A stretch of 64,000 bases of DNA from UBA4582 sp013204195 (lineage in GTDB: Bacteria > Pseudomonadota > Gammaproteobacteria > Pseudomonadales > Azotimanducaceae), in the NCBI GenBank assembly GCA_963925735.1, contig CAWUUH010000005.1:297628-361627 (forward strand). The letters run 5' to 3'. The notes beneath the pieces were generated by a model. It saw only the letters and a list, made by a program, of their open reading frames with translations, searched no databases and had not been told where the DNA came from. Made by a program: the position numbers and the translations under genes. Every line of letters starts with the position of its first letter. Within the stretch, counting starts at the first letter, position 1. Of the stretch, positions 8,938 through 16,584 are shown piece by piece.

Positions 8938-9350
8938 TTTTAGCGGCCTCGTTAGGGTAAATTGGCTGCGGTCCGGGTCAAATCACGGATTAGGCCGGCT
9001 GACCAGGCGACAATCTGGTGGTTACTCAGTATCATGCGCACCAAAAGGGCACGTCAAGTCAATTGATGAGCTCGCCAATAGTAAGATAATAGCGAGCCTT
9101 GTTGAGTGGGCTTGTCAGGTCGGCCTCGCCTGTCGGCGAAGAGCGTGTGTCGGCAAAGTGCCTGTATCGGCAAAGTGCCTGTATCGGTAAAGTGGCGGTG
9201 CCAGGAAAATGCTGGCGCAGATTTTCACGACAGATGATCACGATAGACTGTTACTGCTGAATATTAAGACAGATTAGTAAGAGAGGGTTATAGCGAAGCG
9301 CTGCCGACCCATAACGACTAAAAGCACCGTGGCAGCTGGGTACTACGGAT
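8938..9350. other. Intergenic region without a convincing gene
   Basis: This stretch between the dioxygenase start and the tRNA terminator has no reading frame with support on either strand. Apart from the 17-bp tandem repeat at 9133-9200, which is given separately, nothing was recognised in it. It must contain the promoter of the minus-strand dioxygenase. Confidence 0.6.
9133..9200. repeat. 17-bp tandem repeat, four copies
   Basis: Four units of 17 bp run from 9133. Units 2 and 3 are identical (TCGGCAAAGTGCCTGTA), and units 1 and 4 are diverged. The array is intergenic and is not part of a reading frame I can support. It resembles slippage or a local duplication. Confidence 0.85.
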
Positions 9351-9380
9351 AAAAAACCATAAGTCCCTAGGGAATTATGG
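9351..9380 (-). terminator. Intrinsic terminator of tRNA-Leu, overlapping its CCA end
   Basis: On the minus strand CCATAA ... TTATGG and TCCC ... GGGA pair around a CTAG loop (9357-9380), followed by six T (9351-9356). The first three bases of the stem are the encoded CCA of the tRNA, so hairpin formation and tRNA 3'-end folding share bases. Confidence 0.85.
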
Positions 9381-9464
9381 TGCCGAGGAGAGGACTTGAA
9401 CCTCCACGCCCTTGCGAGCACTAGCACCTGAAGCTAGCGTGTCTACCAATTTCACCACCTCGGC
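9378..9464 (-). tRNA. tRNA-Leu (anticodon CAG)
   Basis: The minus strand folds as a class II tRNA: acceptor GCCGAGG pairing near the 3' end, D-arm segment with AATTGGTAGAC, anticodon stem CTAGC/GCTAG with loop TTCAGGT (anticodon CAG), a long variable arm (TGCTCGCAAGGGCGT), and a T-arm with GGTTCAAGTCC. CCA is encoded. The length is 87 nt with CCA. It closely resembles the E. coli Leu-CAG tRNA. Confidence 0.97.
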
Positions 9465-9523
9465 AATGAGGCGCGGAAGATTACTAAGGCCTATCATTGC
9501 TGTCAATCATACTCTGGTATTGA

Positions 9524-11983
9524 ATGATGAAAAAAGATCCATTTCAACATCGCGAAGCGCGAAACTACGCTGAACCCATCGCCAGTCGAGAGCATATTCT
9601 CGCCTGCATGGAGCAAGCCGGTGAGCCCATGGGCTTTAAAGAACTGGCGAAAACGCTGGCTCTAGAGGCTGAAAGCCAGCGGGACGCCTTGCAAAATCGG
9701 CTTCGGGCCATGGTCCGAGATGGTCAGCTGGTGGTTGACCGGCGCAATATCTTCGCCATCGCCAGTAAGATGGAGTTGATTACCGGTAAAATCTCCGCTC
9801 ATTCTGATGGCTATGGCTTTCTTGTCACGCCGAAGGGCGAAGAGGACGTATTTCTCTCCGAGCGGCAAATGCACAAGGTCTTCCATGGTGATATTGCTCA
9901 GGTTCGAGTCGGCGGCAAGGATCGGCGCGGCCGCCTGCAGGGCGATATTGTTGAAGTTGTCCAGCGTAATACCGATCAGCTCGTGGGGCGGGTATTCCAC
10001 GAAGGGGCCTTATGTTTTGTTGACCCCCTAAATAACCGTATTAATTTCGATATTCTACTGCCGGCGGTCAAAGTTGATCAGCAGCCAGAAGGTCAGATCG
10101 TTGTCGTCAAGGTGCTTGAGCACCCCAAAGGTCATGGCCATGTGACCGCTGAAATTGTTGAAGTCCTGGGTGAGCAGCTGACGCCAGATATGGAAGTCGG
10201 TATTGCCTTGCGGAACCACGACATACCCGTTGATTGGACTGAAGAAGTAGACGCCTTGGTGGATCGCATGCCAAGCCAAGTCAGAGAAAAGGATCTGGTG
10301 GGTCGTCAGGATCTGCGCGAACTGCCGTTTGTGACCATTGATGGTGAAGATGCGCGAGACTTCGACGATGCGGTGCTCTGTGAGCCGAAATCTCGAGGTG
10401 GCTGGCAATTGCGGGTGGCGATCGCCGATGTGGCGCACTACGTGGAAGTAGGTTCGGCGCTGGATCAGGCGGCATTTGCTCGTGGTACCTCGGTGTATTT
10501 CCCGCAATATGTGGTGCCGATGCTGCCAGAAAAGCTGTCGAATGGCCTGTGTTCACTCAATCCCTATGTTGACCGACTGGTTATAGTCTGCGATATGCAG
10601 ATCTCCGCCAAAGGGCGGGTCACAGCGTACAAATTTTATGAGGCAGTGATCCGTTCAGCCGCGCGTCTGACCTATACCGATGTCGCCGGTCTGATCAATT
10701 CGCCCTCAGAGGCCTTCGATCATCCAGAGTTGATCCCGAAGCTGCTGGATTTGCGCGATTTATTTGATGTCTTGATGGAGAAGCGCCACGAGCGCGGTGC
10801 CCTTGAGTTCGAATCCACAGAGTTGCAATTTTTCTTTGATGAGAAGGGTAGTGTCAGCTCCATTTCACCTCGTAGCCGAAATATCGCCCATCGCATCATC
10901 GAAGAGTGCATGCTTTGCGCCAACGTTTGTGCCGCGCAATTTATTGTGAAGCACGGCAAGCCGGGGCTGTTTCGAGTTCATGAGCCGCCCACTGCCGAAA
11001 AAGTAGAGTTGCTGCGTGGTTTTCTGGGTCGCTTCAATGTCACCATGGAAGATAGCGAGAACCCCACAACCCGCGATTACCAACAGGTGATCAGTCAATT
11101 GCGGGAGAAGAAGAATAGCCACGTGTTACAGATGGCTTTGTTGCGCTCCATGAATCAGGCCGTTTACCAGCCTGAAAACAAGGGTCACTTTGGTCTGGGC
11201 TATAAGGAGTACGCGCATTTCACCTCGCCGATCCGACGTTACCCTGACTTGCTGATGCATCGCCTCATCAAGAGCGTGATTCACGGCCCAACACTGAGTG
11301 ATTGGATCTTGCGCTTTGGCAAGCCGGCTAAGGCCAGCTACTACCCCTATGAGGCCCTAGAGGTAATGGCGCTGGGTGAACATACGTCTTTGGTGGAGCG
11401 CCGTGCGGATGCGGCGGTTTATGAAGTGTTGGAGTGGATTAAGTGCGACTACATGAGTGATCGTGTTGGCGATATTCATGACGGCGTTATCACTGGCGTC
11501 GCCAAGTTTGGTTTTTTTGTTGAGTTGGTGGACGTTTTTGTGGAAGGCCTGGTCCATGTCAGCACGCTGGCTGGCGACTACTACCAATTTGATCAGCAGA
11601 GCCAGACGCTCGTGGGTGAGCGAACCGGGGTGACCTATGGGATGGGCGATACCGTCAGTGTCGAAGTTGCCCGAGTCAATGTGACAGAACGTAAAATGGA
11701 TTTTGAGCTGATATCCCATGAGCCGCTGACTAGTCGCCGTAAGGCCCACAAAAATGTGGTCAAGGGCGGAGCCGGGTCTAGGTCGAAAACGAACGCTAAG
11801 TCTGGCTCAAAACATGACGGCAAGCCTCGACCAAAAGCCAAGGCCAAAGCTAAAGCCAAAGTTCAGACGAATGACCAGCCGAAGTCTAAATCAAAGCCCA
11901 AGGCCAAGGCCAAGCCCAAGGCGCCGTCTGATGTCAGCGCCGTTGAAAAAGTCGACGCGCCTAAGCGCAGGCGGCGCAAATGA
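9524..11983 (+). CDS. rnr: Ribonuclease R
   Basis: RNase R is a processive 3'-5' exoribonuclease that degrades structured RNA and takes part in rRNA quality control and trans-translation. The 819 residues give the expected order: N-terminal winged-helix and cold-shock domains, the RNB catalytic domain (TIDGEDARDFDDAV with its metal-binding aspartates, then HYTxxx-like ... FTSPIRRYPDLLMHR), an S1 domain (GVITGVAKFGFFVEL), and a long Lys/Ala/Pro tail from about residue 750 with KAKAKAK repeats. Two ATGs (9524, 9527) are adjacent. It overlaps rlmB by 4 bases (ATGA), the conserved rnr-rlmB pair. Confidence 0.96.
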   Translation: MMKKDPFQHREARNYAEPIASREHILACMEQAGEPMGFKELAKTLALEAESQRDALQNRLRAMVRDGQLVVDRRNIFAIASKMELITGKISAHSDGYGFLVTPKGEEDVFLSERQMHKVFHGDIAQVRVGGKDRRGRLQGDIVEVVQRNTDQLVGRVFHEGALCFVDPLNNRINFDILLPAVKVDQQPEGQIVVVKVLEHPKGHGHVTAEIVEVLGEQLTPDMEVGIALRNHDIPVDWTEEVDALVDRMPSQVREKDLVGRQDLRELPFVTIDGEDARDFDDAVLCEPKSRGGWQLRVAIADVAHYVEVGSALDQAAFARGTSVYFPQYVVPMLPEKLSNGLCSLNPYVDRLVIVCDMQISAKGRVTAYKFYEAVIRSAARLTYTDVAGLINSPSEAFDHPELIPKLLDLRDLFDVLMEKRHERGALEFESTELQFFFDEKGSVSSISPRSRNIAHRIIEECMLCANVCAAQFIVKHGKPGLFRVHEPPTAEKVELLRGFLGRFNVTMEDSENPTTRDYQQVISQLREKKNSHVLQMALLRSMNQAVYQPENKGHFGLGYKEYAHFTSPIRRYPDLLMHRLIKSVIHGPTLSDWILRFGKPAKASYYPYEALEVMALGEHTSLVERRADAAVYEVLEWIKCDYMSDRVGDIHDGVITGVAKFGFFVELVDVFVEGLVHVSTLAGDYYQFDQQSQTLVGERTGVTYGMGDTVSVEVARVNVTERKMDFELISHEPLTSRRKAHKNVVKGGAGSRSKTNAKSGSKHDGKPRPKAKAKAKAKVQTNDQPKSKSKPKAKAKPKAPSDVSAVEKVDAPKRRRRK

Positions 11984-12756
11984 AAGATGCTGCGGTTACA
12001 GATGTTCTGTTCGGCATTAATTCTGTGGAAAGCCGGTTGCTGGCAGGCAAGCAGGGGGTGCATACCCTCACGGTACGTGAAGGTCCTTTGTCTCGACGGG
12101 TCGAGGCTTTGGTCGAGCTGGCGGAGTCCGCTGCAATACCGGTACAGCGGGTTGCTGACAGAGCGTTAGATGAGATGACCAGTATCAGTCATCAAGGCGT
12201 CGCACTGACCGTGGCGCCAATGGTGATGCTTGGTGAGAAAGCCTTGGACCAGATTCTCGAGGCCAATACGGAAGGGTTGTTGCTCTTGGTCTTGGATGGA
12301 GTGACTGATCCGCGAAATTTTGGCGCCTGCCTGCGTAGCGCCGCGACGTTGGGCGTACATTGCGTGATAGTGCCGAAAGACAATAGCGCGCCGTTGAATG
12401 CCGCGGCTGCCAAAACCGCCTCGGGTGGGGCCTCTATCGTGCCAGTGGTGCAGGTAGTGAATCTGGTCCGCTGTATTGAGCAGCTCAAGCAACGAGGTAT
12501 CTGGATCGTCGGGACGTTACTGGAAGCCGATCAGGCGATAGAGCAAGTAGATCTGAGCGGTAATGTGGCGATTGTCATGGGTTCCGAGGAGCGCGGGATG
12601 CGTGATCGAACAACCAAGGCCTGTGATTATCTCGTCAATATCCCTATGCCCTACGTGAACTTGGGTTTTAATGTTTCCGTGGCGACGGGCATTTGTCTGT
12701 ATGAGGCGGTCCGGCAGCGCTTACATGCGGCACTGCCGTCTGTTTTGAGCGAGTAA
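11980..12756 (+). CDS. rlmB: 23S rRNA (guanosine-2'-O)-methyltransferase RlmB
   Basis: RlmB is a SPOUT-class enzyme that methylates the ribose of G2251 (E. coli numbering) in 23S rRNA using SAM. The 258 residues include the N-terminal L30e-like substrate domain (FGINSVESRLL) and the knotted C-terminal domain with LDGVTDPRNFGACLRSA, then VMGSEERGMR, then the NLGFNVSVATGICLYE knot motif. It is coupled to rnr by a 4-base overlap. Confidence 0.95.
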   Translation: MKDAAVTDVLFGINSVESRLLAGKQGVHTLTVREGPLSRRVEALVELAESAAIPVQRVADRALDEMTSISHQGVALTVAPMVMLGEKALDQILEANTEGLLLLVLDGVTDPRNFGACLRSAATLGVHCVIVPKDNSAPLNAAAAKTASGGASIVPVVQVVNLVRCIEQLKQRGIWIVGTLLEADQAIEQVDLSGNVAIVMGSEERGMRDRTTKACDYLVNIPMPYVNLGFNVSVATGICLYEAVRQRLHAALPSVLSE

Positions 12757-12790
12757 CGCCGAGGCTAAAAATAATAAAAACGAACAAGGT

Positions 12791-12819
12791 TTGAATTTCT
12801 GTCGGTGTATCGCTACAAT
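12791..12819 (+). promoter_or_regulatory. Sigma-70 promoter of the rpsF operon
   Basis: TTGAAT (12791-12796) and TACAAT (12814-12819) are separated by 17 bp, a near-consensus housekeeping promoter. It lies 76 bp upstream of the rpsF ATG in an otherwise gene-free gap. Transcription would start near 12826, leaving a leader of about 70 nt. Confidence 0.8.
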
Positions 12820-12849
12820 GCGCCCCCAGTTTTCTCCTTGCTTCACCGC

Positions 12850-12862
12850 CGCGAATCTCGCG
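12850..12862 (+). promoter_or_regulatory. Possible S6:S18 autoregulatory leader hairpin
   Basis: CGCGA (12850-12854) pairs with TCGCG (12858-12862) in the predicted rpsF leader, and the bases just 5' contain CCG, the bulge feature of known S6:S18 leader motifs. The position in front of rpsF fits, but the fold was judged by eye only, so this is tentative. Confidence 0.35.
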
Positions 12863-12895
12863 TGCTGGGAAGCATTAACCCGAAAGGAGTCTTGA

Positions 12896-13318
12896 ATGAG
12901 ACATTATGAAATAGTGTTTCTGGTGCACCCTGATCAAAGCGAGCAGGTCCCAGGAATGGTAGAGCGTTACTCCAACATGATTACCGACGGTGGTGGCCAG
13001 GTTCACCGCGTCGAAGATTGGGGTCGTCGTCAGTTAGCCTACCCGATCAACAAAATCCATAAAGCCCATTACGCCTTGCTCAATGTCGAATGTGGCAAAG
13101 AGGTTCTCGAGGAACTGAACACGGCTTTCCGCTTTAACGACGCTGTTTTGCGCAACCTGATCATGAGCCGTAAGGGTCCTGAGACGGAAGATTCGCCCAT
13201 TATGAAGGTCGAGCGCGAGAGTCGCGAGCGTAAAGAGCGAGACGACGTACCGGCGCCTCGTGCTCCGGCGCCCGTGGCCGTTGAAGAAACAACAGCCGAT
13301 TCAGAAGAAGTCAGCTAA
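12896..13318 (+). CDS. rpsF: Small ribosomal subunit protein bS6
   Basis: bS6 binds the central domain of 16S rRNA together with bS18. It starts MRHYEIVFLVHPDQSEQV, the conserved beginning, with the GGGQVHRVEDWGRRQLAYPI block following. At 140 residues it carries an extended acidic/Pro tail, similar to other gammaproteobacteria. AAAGGAG lies at 12883-12889. It is the first gene of rpsF-rpsR-membrane protein-rplI. Confidence 0.98.
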   Translation: MRHYEIVFLVHPDQSEQVPGMVERYSNMITDGGGQVHRVEDWGRRQLAYPINKIHKAHYALLNVECGKEVLEELNTAFRFNDAVLRNLIMSRKGPETEDSPIMKVERESRERKERDDVPAPRAPAPVAVEETTADSEEVS

Positions 13319-13330
13319 CCGGAGAGCGTC

Positions 13331-13558
13331 ATGTCAAGATTTTATCGAAGAAGAAAGTTTTGCCGGTTTACAGCTGAAGGCGTAACCGAGATTGACTACA
13401 AAGATATCGAAATGCTCAAGCAATATGTCTCAGAGACAGGCAAGATCGTTCCGAGTCGTATTACGGGCACTAAAGCCAGATACCAGCGTCAATTGGCGAA
13501 AGCCGTTAAGCGTGCGCGTTATCTCGCTCTGATCCCTTTTACCGATGGGCACAAGTAA
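13331..13558 (+). CDS. rpsR: Small ribosomal subunit protein bS18
   Basis: The 75-residue protein matches bS18, with RRRKFCRFTAEG at the N-terminus and the IVPSRITGTKARYQRQLAKAVKRARYLAL region cut here into its basic RNA-binding helix. CGGAGAG precedes the ATG. It lies 12 bp after rpsF; the two products form a heterodimer on the ribosome. Confidence 0.98.
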   Translation: MSRFYRRRKFCRFTAEGVTEIDYKDIEMLKQYVSETGKIVPSRITGTKARYQRQLAKAVKRARYLALIPFTDGHK

Positions 13559-13615
13559 GTCGTCGTTATTTCAGACTTCCTGCTAAGTTTCCGCTAACTA
13601 CTGAGAGCAATTAGC

Positions 13616-14476
13616 ATGCGTGCCCTGGCTGAATTCGTGATGCGAGGTCGGCTTCAGGCGATGGCAGTCTGTGTCGGGCTAGCATTGCTACCGTTAGGTC
13701 ATTGGTTTAGTGCGGCGATCGTTTGTTTGGTGCTGCTACGCAAGGGCGTCAATGAAGGGTTAATGCTGTTGCTGTTGGCATGTATCCCGCTCATCGGGCT
13801 GTATGTCACCACCGGTGACCCAGGTCCGTTGATGGGCCTGATGGGCATGGTTTGCCTGGCGTCGATCTTGCGCAGCACCCAATCTTGGGCGCTAGTGTTA
13901 GGTGCCGTGGTCGTTGTTGCAGGCGCCAGTAGTCTCATCTTTGAGTTACTGGTGGCAGAAGATTTGACGATGCTTGTGGAGTGGTACTTGAAGCTGACGG
14001 CTGATGGTAGTGCTCAACAAACTGATTCGGTCGAGACTCAGCAGCTGACGCGACAGGTGATTATGGGTTTGTTTGCCATGGGTCAGGCGTATGCCATGAT
14101 CGGTTTTCTGGTTTTGGCGAGATCATGGCAGAGCCAGTTATATCATCCTGGCGGATTACAGACTGAGTTTCACCAGCTACGTATGCCGGCACCATTAGCC
14201 GCTGGCATTGTAGTGCTGCTGCTGGTCTGCGTTGTAATTGGTACGCCGCAAGCGTTGCGCTGGGTGCCGTTGTTAACGGTACCTTTGGTCATGGCGGCAA
14301 TTGGCCTGGTGCACTGGCTGGTTGCCATGAAGGGGTTGTCCGGTCATTGGCTGGGTGGCTTCTATGTAGTGTTGATAATCATGTATCAGCTAGTTTCACC
14401 CTTGTTAGCATCGCTGGCATTGATGGATAGCTGGTTTGAATTGAGAAAGAAATTTCGATCTGATCGAGAGGTGTAA
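13616..14476 (+). CDS. DUF2232-like polytopic membrane protein of the ribosomal operon
   Basis: The 286-residue protein is mostly hydrophobic, with about seven or eight membrane helices, starting MRALAEFVMRGRLQAM. A membrane protein of this size and start lies between rpsR and rplI in many gammaproteobacteria and is usually annotated as DUF2232 or YybS-like; its function is unknown. The ATG is 57 bp after rpsR and the stop is 3 bp before rplI, so it is cotranscribed with ribosomal genes. Confidence 0.8.
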   Translation: MRALAEFVMRGRLQAMAVCVGLALLPLGHWFSAAIVCLVLLRKGVNEGLMLLLLACIPLIGLYVTTGDPGPLMGLMGMVCLASILRSTQSWALVLGAVVVVAGASSLIFELLVAEDLTMLVEWYLKLTADGSAQQTDSVETQQLTRQVIMGLFAMGQAYAMIGFLVLARSWQSQLYHPGGLQTEFHQLRMPAPLAAGIVVLLLVCVVIGTPQALRWVPLLTVPLVMAAIGLVHWLVAMKGLSGHWLGGFYVVLIIMYQLVSPLLASLALMDSWFELRKKFRSDREV

Positions 14477-14479
14477 GAT

Positions 14480-14929
14480 ATGGAAGTTATTCTGTTAGAA
14501 CGCGTTGCTAACCTAGGTGATCTGGGCGACAAGGTGACGGTCAAGTCTGGCTACGGGCGTAATTACCTGATGCCACAAAAGAAAGCTGTGCCAGCGACGA
14601 AAGAAAATGTTGCTTCTTTCGAAGTTCGACGGGTCGAGCTGCAAAAGTTGGCTGACGAGAAGTTGGCAGAATGCCGGGCTCGTGGTGCGAAAATCAGCGC
14701 CTTGGAAGTCACTATCACGGCTAAGGCCGGCGATGAAGGCAAGCTGTTTGGCTCAATCACTGTTCGCGATATCGTTGACGCGGTAGCGGCTCAAGGGTTT
14801 GAGCTAGAGAAGAGTGAAGTGCGTATGCCTGAAGGTCCGATCCGTGACCTGGGTGAGCATGAAGTTGATATCCACTTGCATACTGAAGTCAATGTGAAGC
14901 TCAAAGTCGGTGTCATCGCCGAGGCGTGA
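14480..14929 (+). CDS. rplI: Large ribosomal subunit protein bL9
   Basis: bL9 binds domain V of 23S rRNA and extends from the L1 side of the ribosome. The start MEVILLERVANLGDLGDKVTVKSGYGRNYL is the family hallmark (shown here only in part by motif: GYGRNYLMPQKKA). The 149 residues contain both globular domains joined by a long helix, ending in VKLKVGVI. It is the last gene of the S6 operon. Confidence 0.98.
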   Translation: MEVILLERVANLGDLGDKVTVKSGYGRNYLMPQKKAVPATKENVASFEVRRVELQKLADEKLAECRARGAKISALEVTITAKAGDEGKLFGSITVRDIVDAVAAQGFELEKSEVRMPEGPIRDLGEHEVDIHLHTEVNVKLKVGVIAEA

Positions 14930-14939
14930 TTGATGGCGT

Positions 14940-14997
14940 GATCCCGTAATGGCGTTTTAGACTGGCTGCCAAGCCAGGAGTCGCCGGAAACGGGATC
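14940..14997 (+). repeat. Nested imperfect inverted repeat between rplI and dnaB
   Basis: GATCCCGT (14940-14947) pairs with ACGGGATC (14990-14997). Inside it, GGCG pairs with CGCC, and CTGGCT pairs with AGCCAG around a short loop. The element lies 10 bases after the rplI stop. There is no T-run after it, so it is not a standard intrinsic terminator; it may stabilise the 3' end or act as a Rho-type stop. Confidence 0.6.
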
Positions 14998-15065
14998 AGG
15001 TTGGCCTCATACAAGTTCTGGAAGTGTGGGGGTCTTGCTCGAGAGGCGCCCGAGATATTTTGCTA

Positions 15066-15093
15066 TTGAAAGTTTCTTTTCGCAGGGTACTCT
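15066..15093 (+). promoter_or_regulatory. Candidate dnaB promoter
   Basis: TTGAAA (15066-15071) and TACTCT (15088-15093) are spaced by 16 bp, 37 bp upstream of the dnaB start. The -35 is good and the -10 weak, so this is tentative. Confidence 0.35.
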
Positions 15094-15129
15094 ATCCTAC
15101 CTGGCTCATCCTTCAGCGCGGCGACACTT

Positions 15130-16506
15130 TTGGCTATAGCAACAGACGACATCAACACCGCGACCCTCAAGGTTCCCCCCCACTCGTTGGAGGCTGAACG
15201 GTCCGTTCTCGGCGGCTTAATGCTCGACGAGCAGGCGTTCGACCATATTTCAGGTTTGTTGACCGCCGAGGATTTCTATCGTGGCGATCATCGAGTGATA
15301 TTTCGCTGCATGGCAAGCATGGCGGAACAGAACAAACCCCTTGATATCATTACCATCTCTGAGGCCTTGAGTGCTGTCAATGAGCTCAGCAATGTCGGTG
15401 GTATTGCCTACTTGTCTGATCTTGCCAACAGTATTCCCACCACCTCAAATATCCGCGCCTATGCCACCATTGTGGTTGAACGTGCCACCGTTCGTAAGCT
15501 GATCTCGGTCGCCCATGAGATTGCCGATAGTGGTTTTAATCCCGACGGTCGCGATAGTGCGACGCTGATCGATCTGGCGGAATCCAAAGTTTTCCAAATC
15601 GGCGATTCGCGGCCCTCAAGCGGAGGCCCTCAGCCAGTACGTAGTGTTCTGACCAAGGCTGTTGAGCGCATCGATGAGTTGTTTCAAACCAAAGGCTCGC
15701 TGACGGGACTGAGTACAGGCTTTCGTGATATCGATGAAATGACCATGGGCCTGCAGAAGGGTGACCTGGTGATTGTCGCTGGACGACCATCCATGGGGAA
15801 GACCAGTTTCGCGATGAACGTTGCAGAAAATGCCGTGATAGCCGGTGACAAGCCAGTCTTGGTGTTTAGTATGGAGATGCCAGCGGATTCATTGATCATG
15901 CGTATGCTGTCGTCTCTCGGGCGAATAGACCAATCAAAAATTCGAAGCGGACAGTTGAGCGACGAAGACTGGCCAAGACTCACATCAGCGGTCACGTTGT
16001 TGAACGACAAGCCGTTGTTTATCGATGATTCCTCGGCCCTATCGCCCAATGAAATTCGCTCTCGATGTCGACGGATTGTCCGTGAACACGGTCCTATCGG
16101 CTTGATCGTGGTGGACTATCTGCAATTGATGCAGGTGACGGGCGGCTCGGAGAATCGAGCGACAGAAATCTCTGAAATTTCTCGTGGGCTGAAGGGGATA
16201 GCCAAGGAGTTTGAGTGTCCGTTGGTTGCTCTGTCTCAGCTCAACCGAGGTCTGGAGCAGCGACCCGACAAGCGTCCGATCATGTCTGACCTGCGAGAGT
16301 CTGGCGCCATCGAGCAGGATGCGGATGTTATTCTGGCGATCTATCGAGACGAGGTTTATCACGACGACGCCGAAAAAGGCGTCGCTGAGGCGATTATCCT
16401 GAAACAACGAAATGGTCCTATTGGTCGCAAGAAGCTGGCGTTTATTGGCCAGTACACCAAGTTTGAGGATCTGGCTCAGGGTTATGATGATTACATGTAT
16501 GAGTAG
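15130..16506 (+). CDS. dnaB: Replicative DNA helicase DnaB
   Basis: DnaB is the hexameric 5'-3' helicase that unwinds the replication fork. The 458 residues have the N-terminal primase-binding domain (PPHSLEAERSVLGGLMLD) and the RecA-like motor with Walker A GRPSMGKT at 218-225, Walker B LIVVDYLQLM, and SQLNRGLEQRPDKRP. The start is TTG (15130), giving MAIATDDINT; no ATG fits as well. It follows rplI by 200 bp. No intein is present. The last codons (TATGAGTAG) are echoed in the repeats just downstream. Confidence 0.97.
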   Translation: MAIATDDINTATLKVPPHSLEAERSVLGGLMLDEQAFDHISGLLTAEDFYRGDHRVIFRCMASMAEQNKPLDIITISEALSAVNELSNVGGIAYLSDLANSIPTTSNIRAYATIVVERATVRKLISVAHEIADSGFNPDGRDSATLIDLAESKVFQIGDSRPSSGGPQPVRSVLTKAVERIDELFQTKGSLTGLSTGFRDIDEMTMGLQKGDLVIVAGRPSMGKTSFAMNVAENAVIAGDKPVLVFSMEMPADSLIMRMLSSLGRIDQSKIRSGQLSDEDWPRLTSAVTLLNDKPLFIDDSSALSPNEIRSRCRRIVREHGPIGLIVVDYLQLMQVTGGSENRATEISEISRGLKGIAKEFECPLVALSQLNRGLEQRPDKRPIMSDLRESGAIEQDADVILAIYRDEVYHDDAEKGVAEAIILKQRNGPIGRKKLAFIGQYTKFEDLAQGYDDYMYE

Positions 16507-16545
16507 CCTCTATGAGTCGCTCGGATGAGCCACTCATATGCGCCG

Positions 16546-16584
16546 CTTCTATGAGTAACTTCTATGAGTAGCTTCTATGAGTAG
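16546..16584 (+). repeat. 13-bp tandem repeat with overlapping mini-ORFs before alr
   Basis: Three units of CTTCTATGAGTA(A/G) run from 16546 to 16584. Each contains an ATG (16551, 16564, 16577). The first two open six-codon frames, MSNFYE-stop and MSSFYE-stop, each ending inside the next unit. The third ATG is the alr start. Related TATGAGT copies occur at the dnaB stop and at 16511. The array seems to derive from duplication of the dnaB 3' end. Confidence 0.85.
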
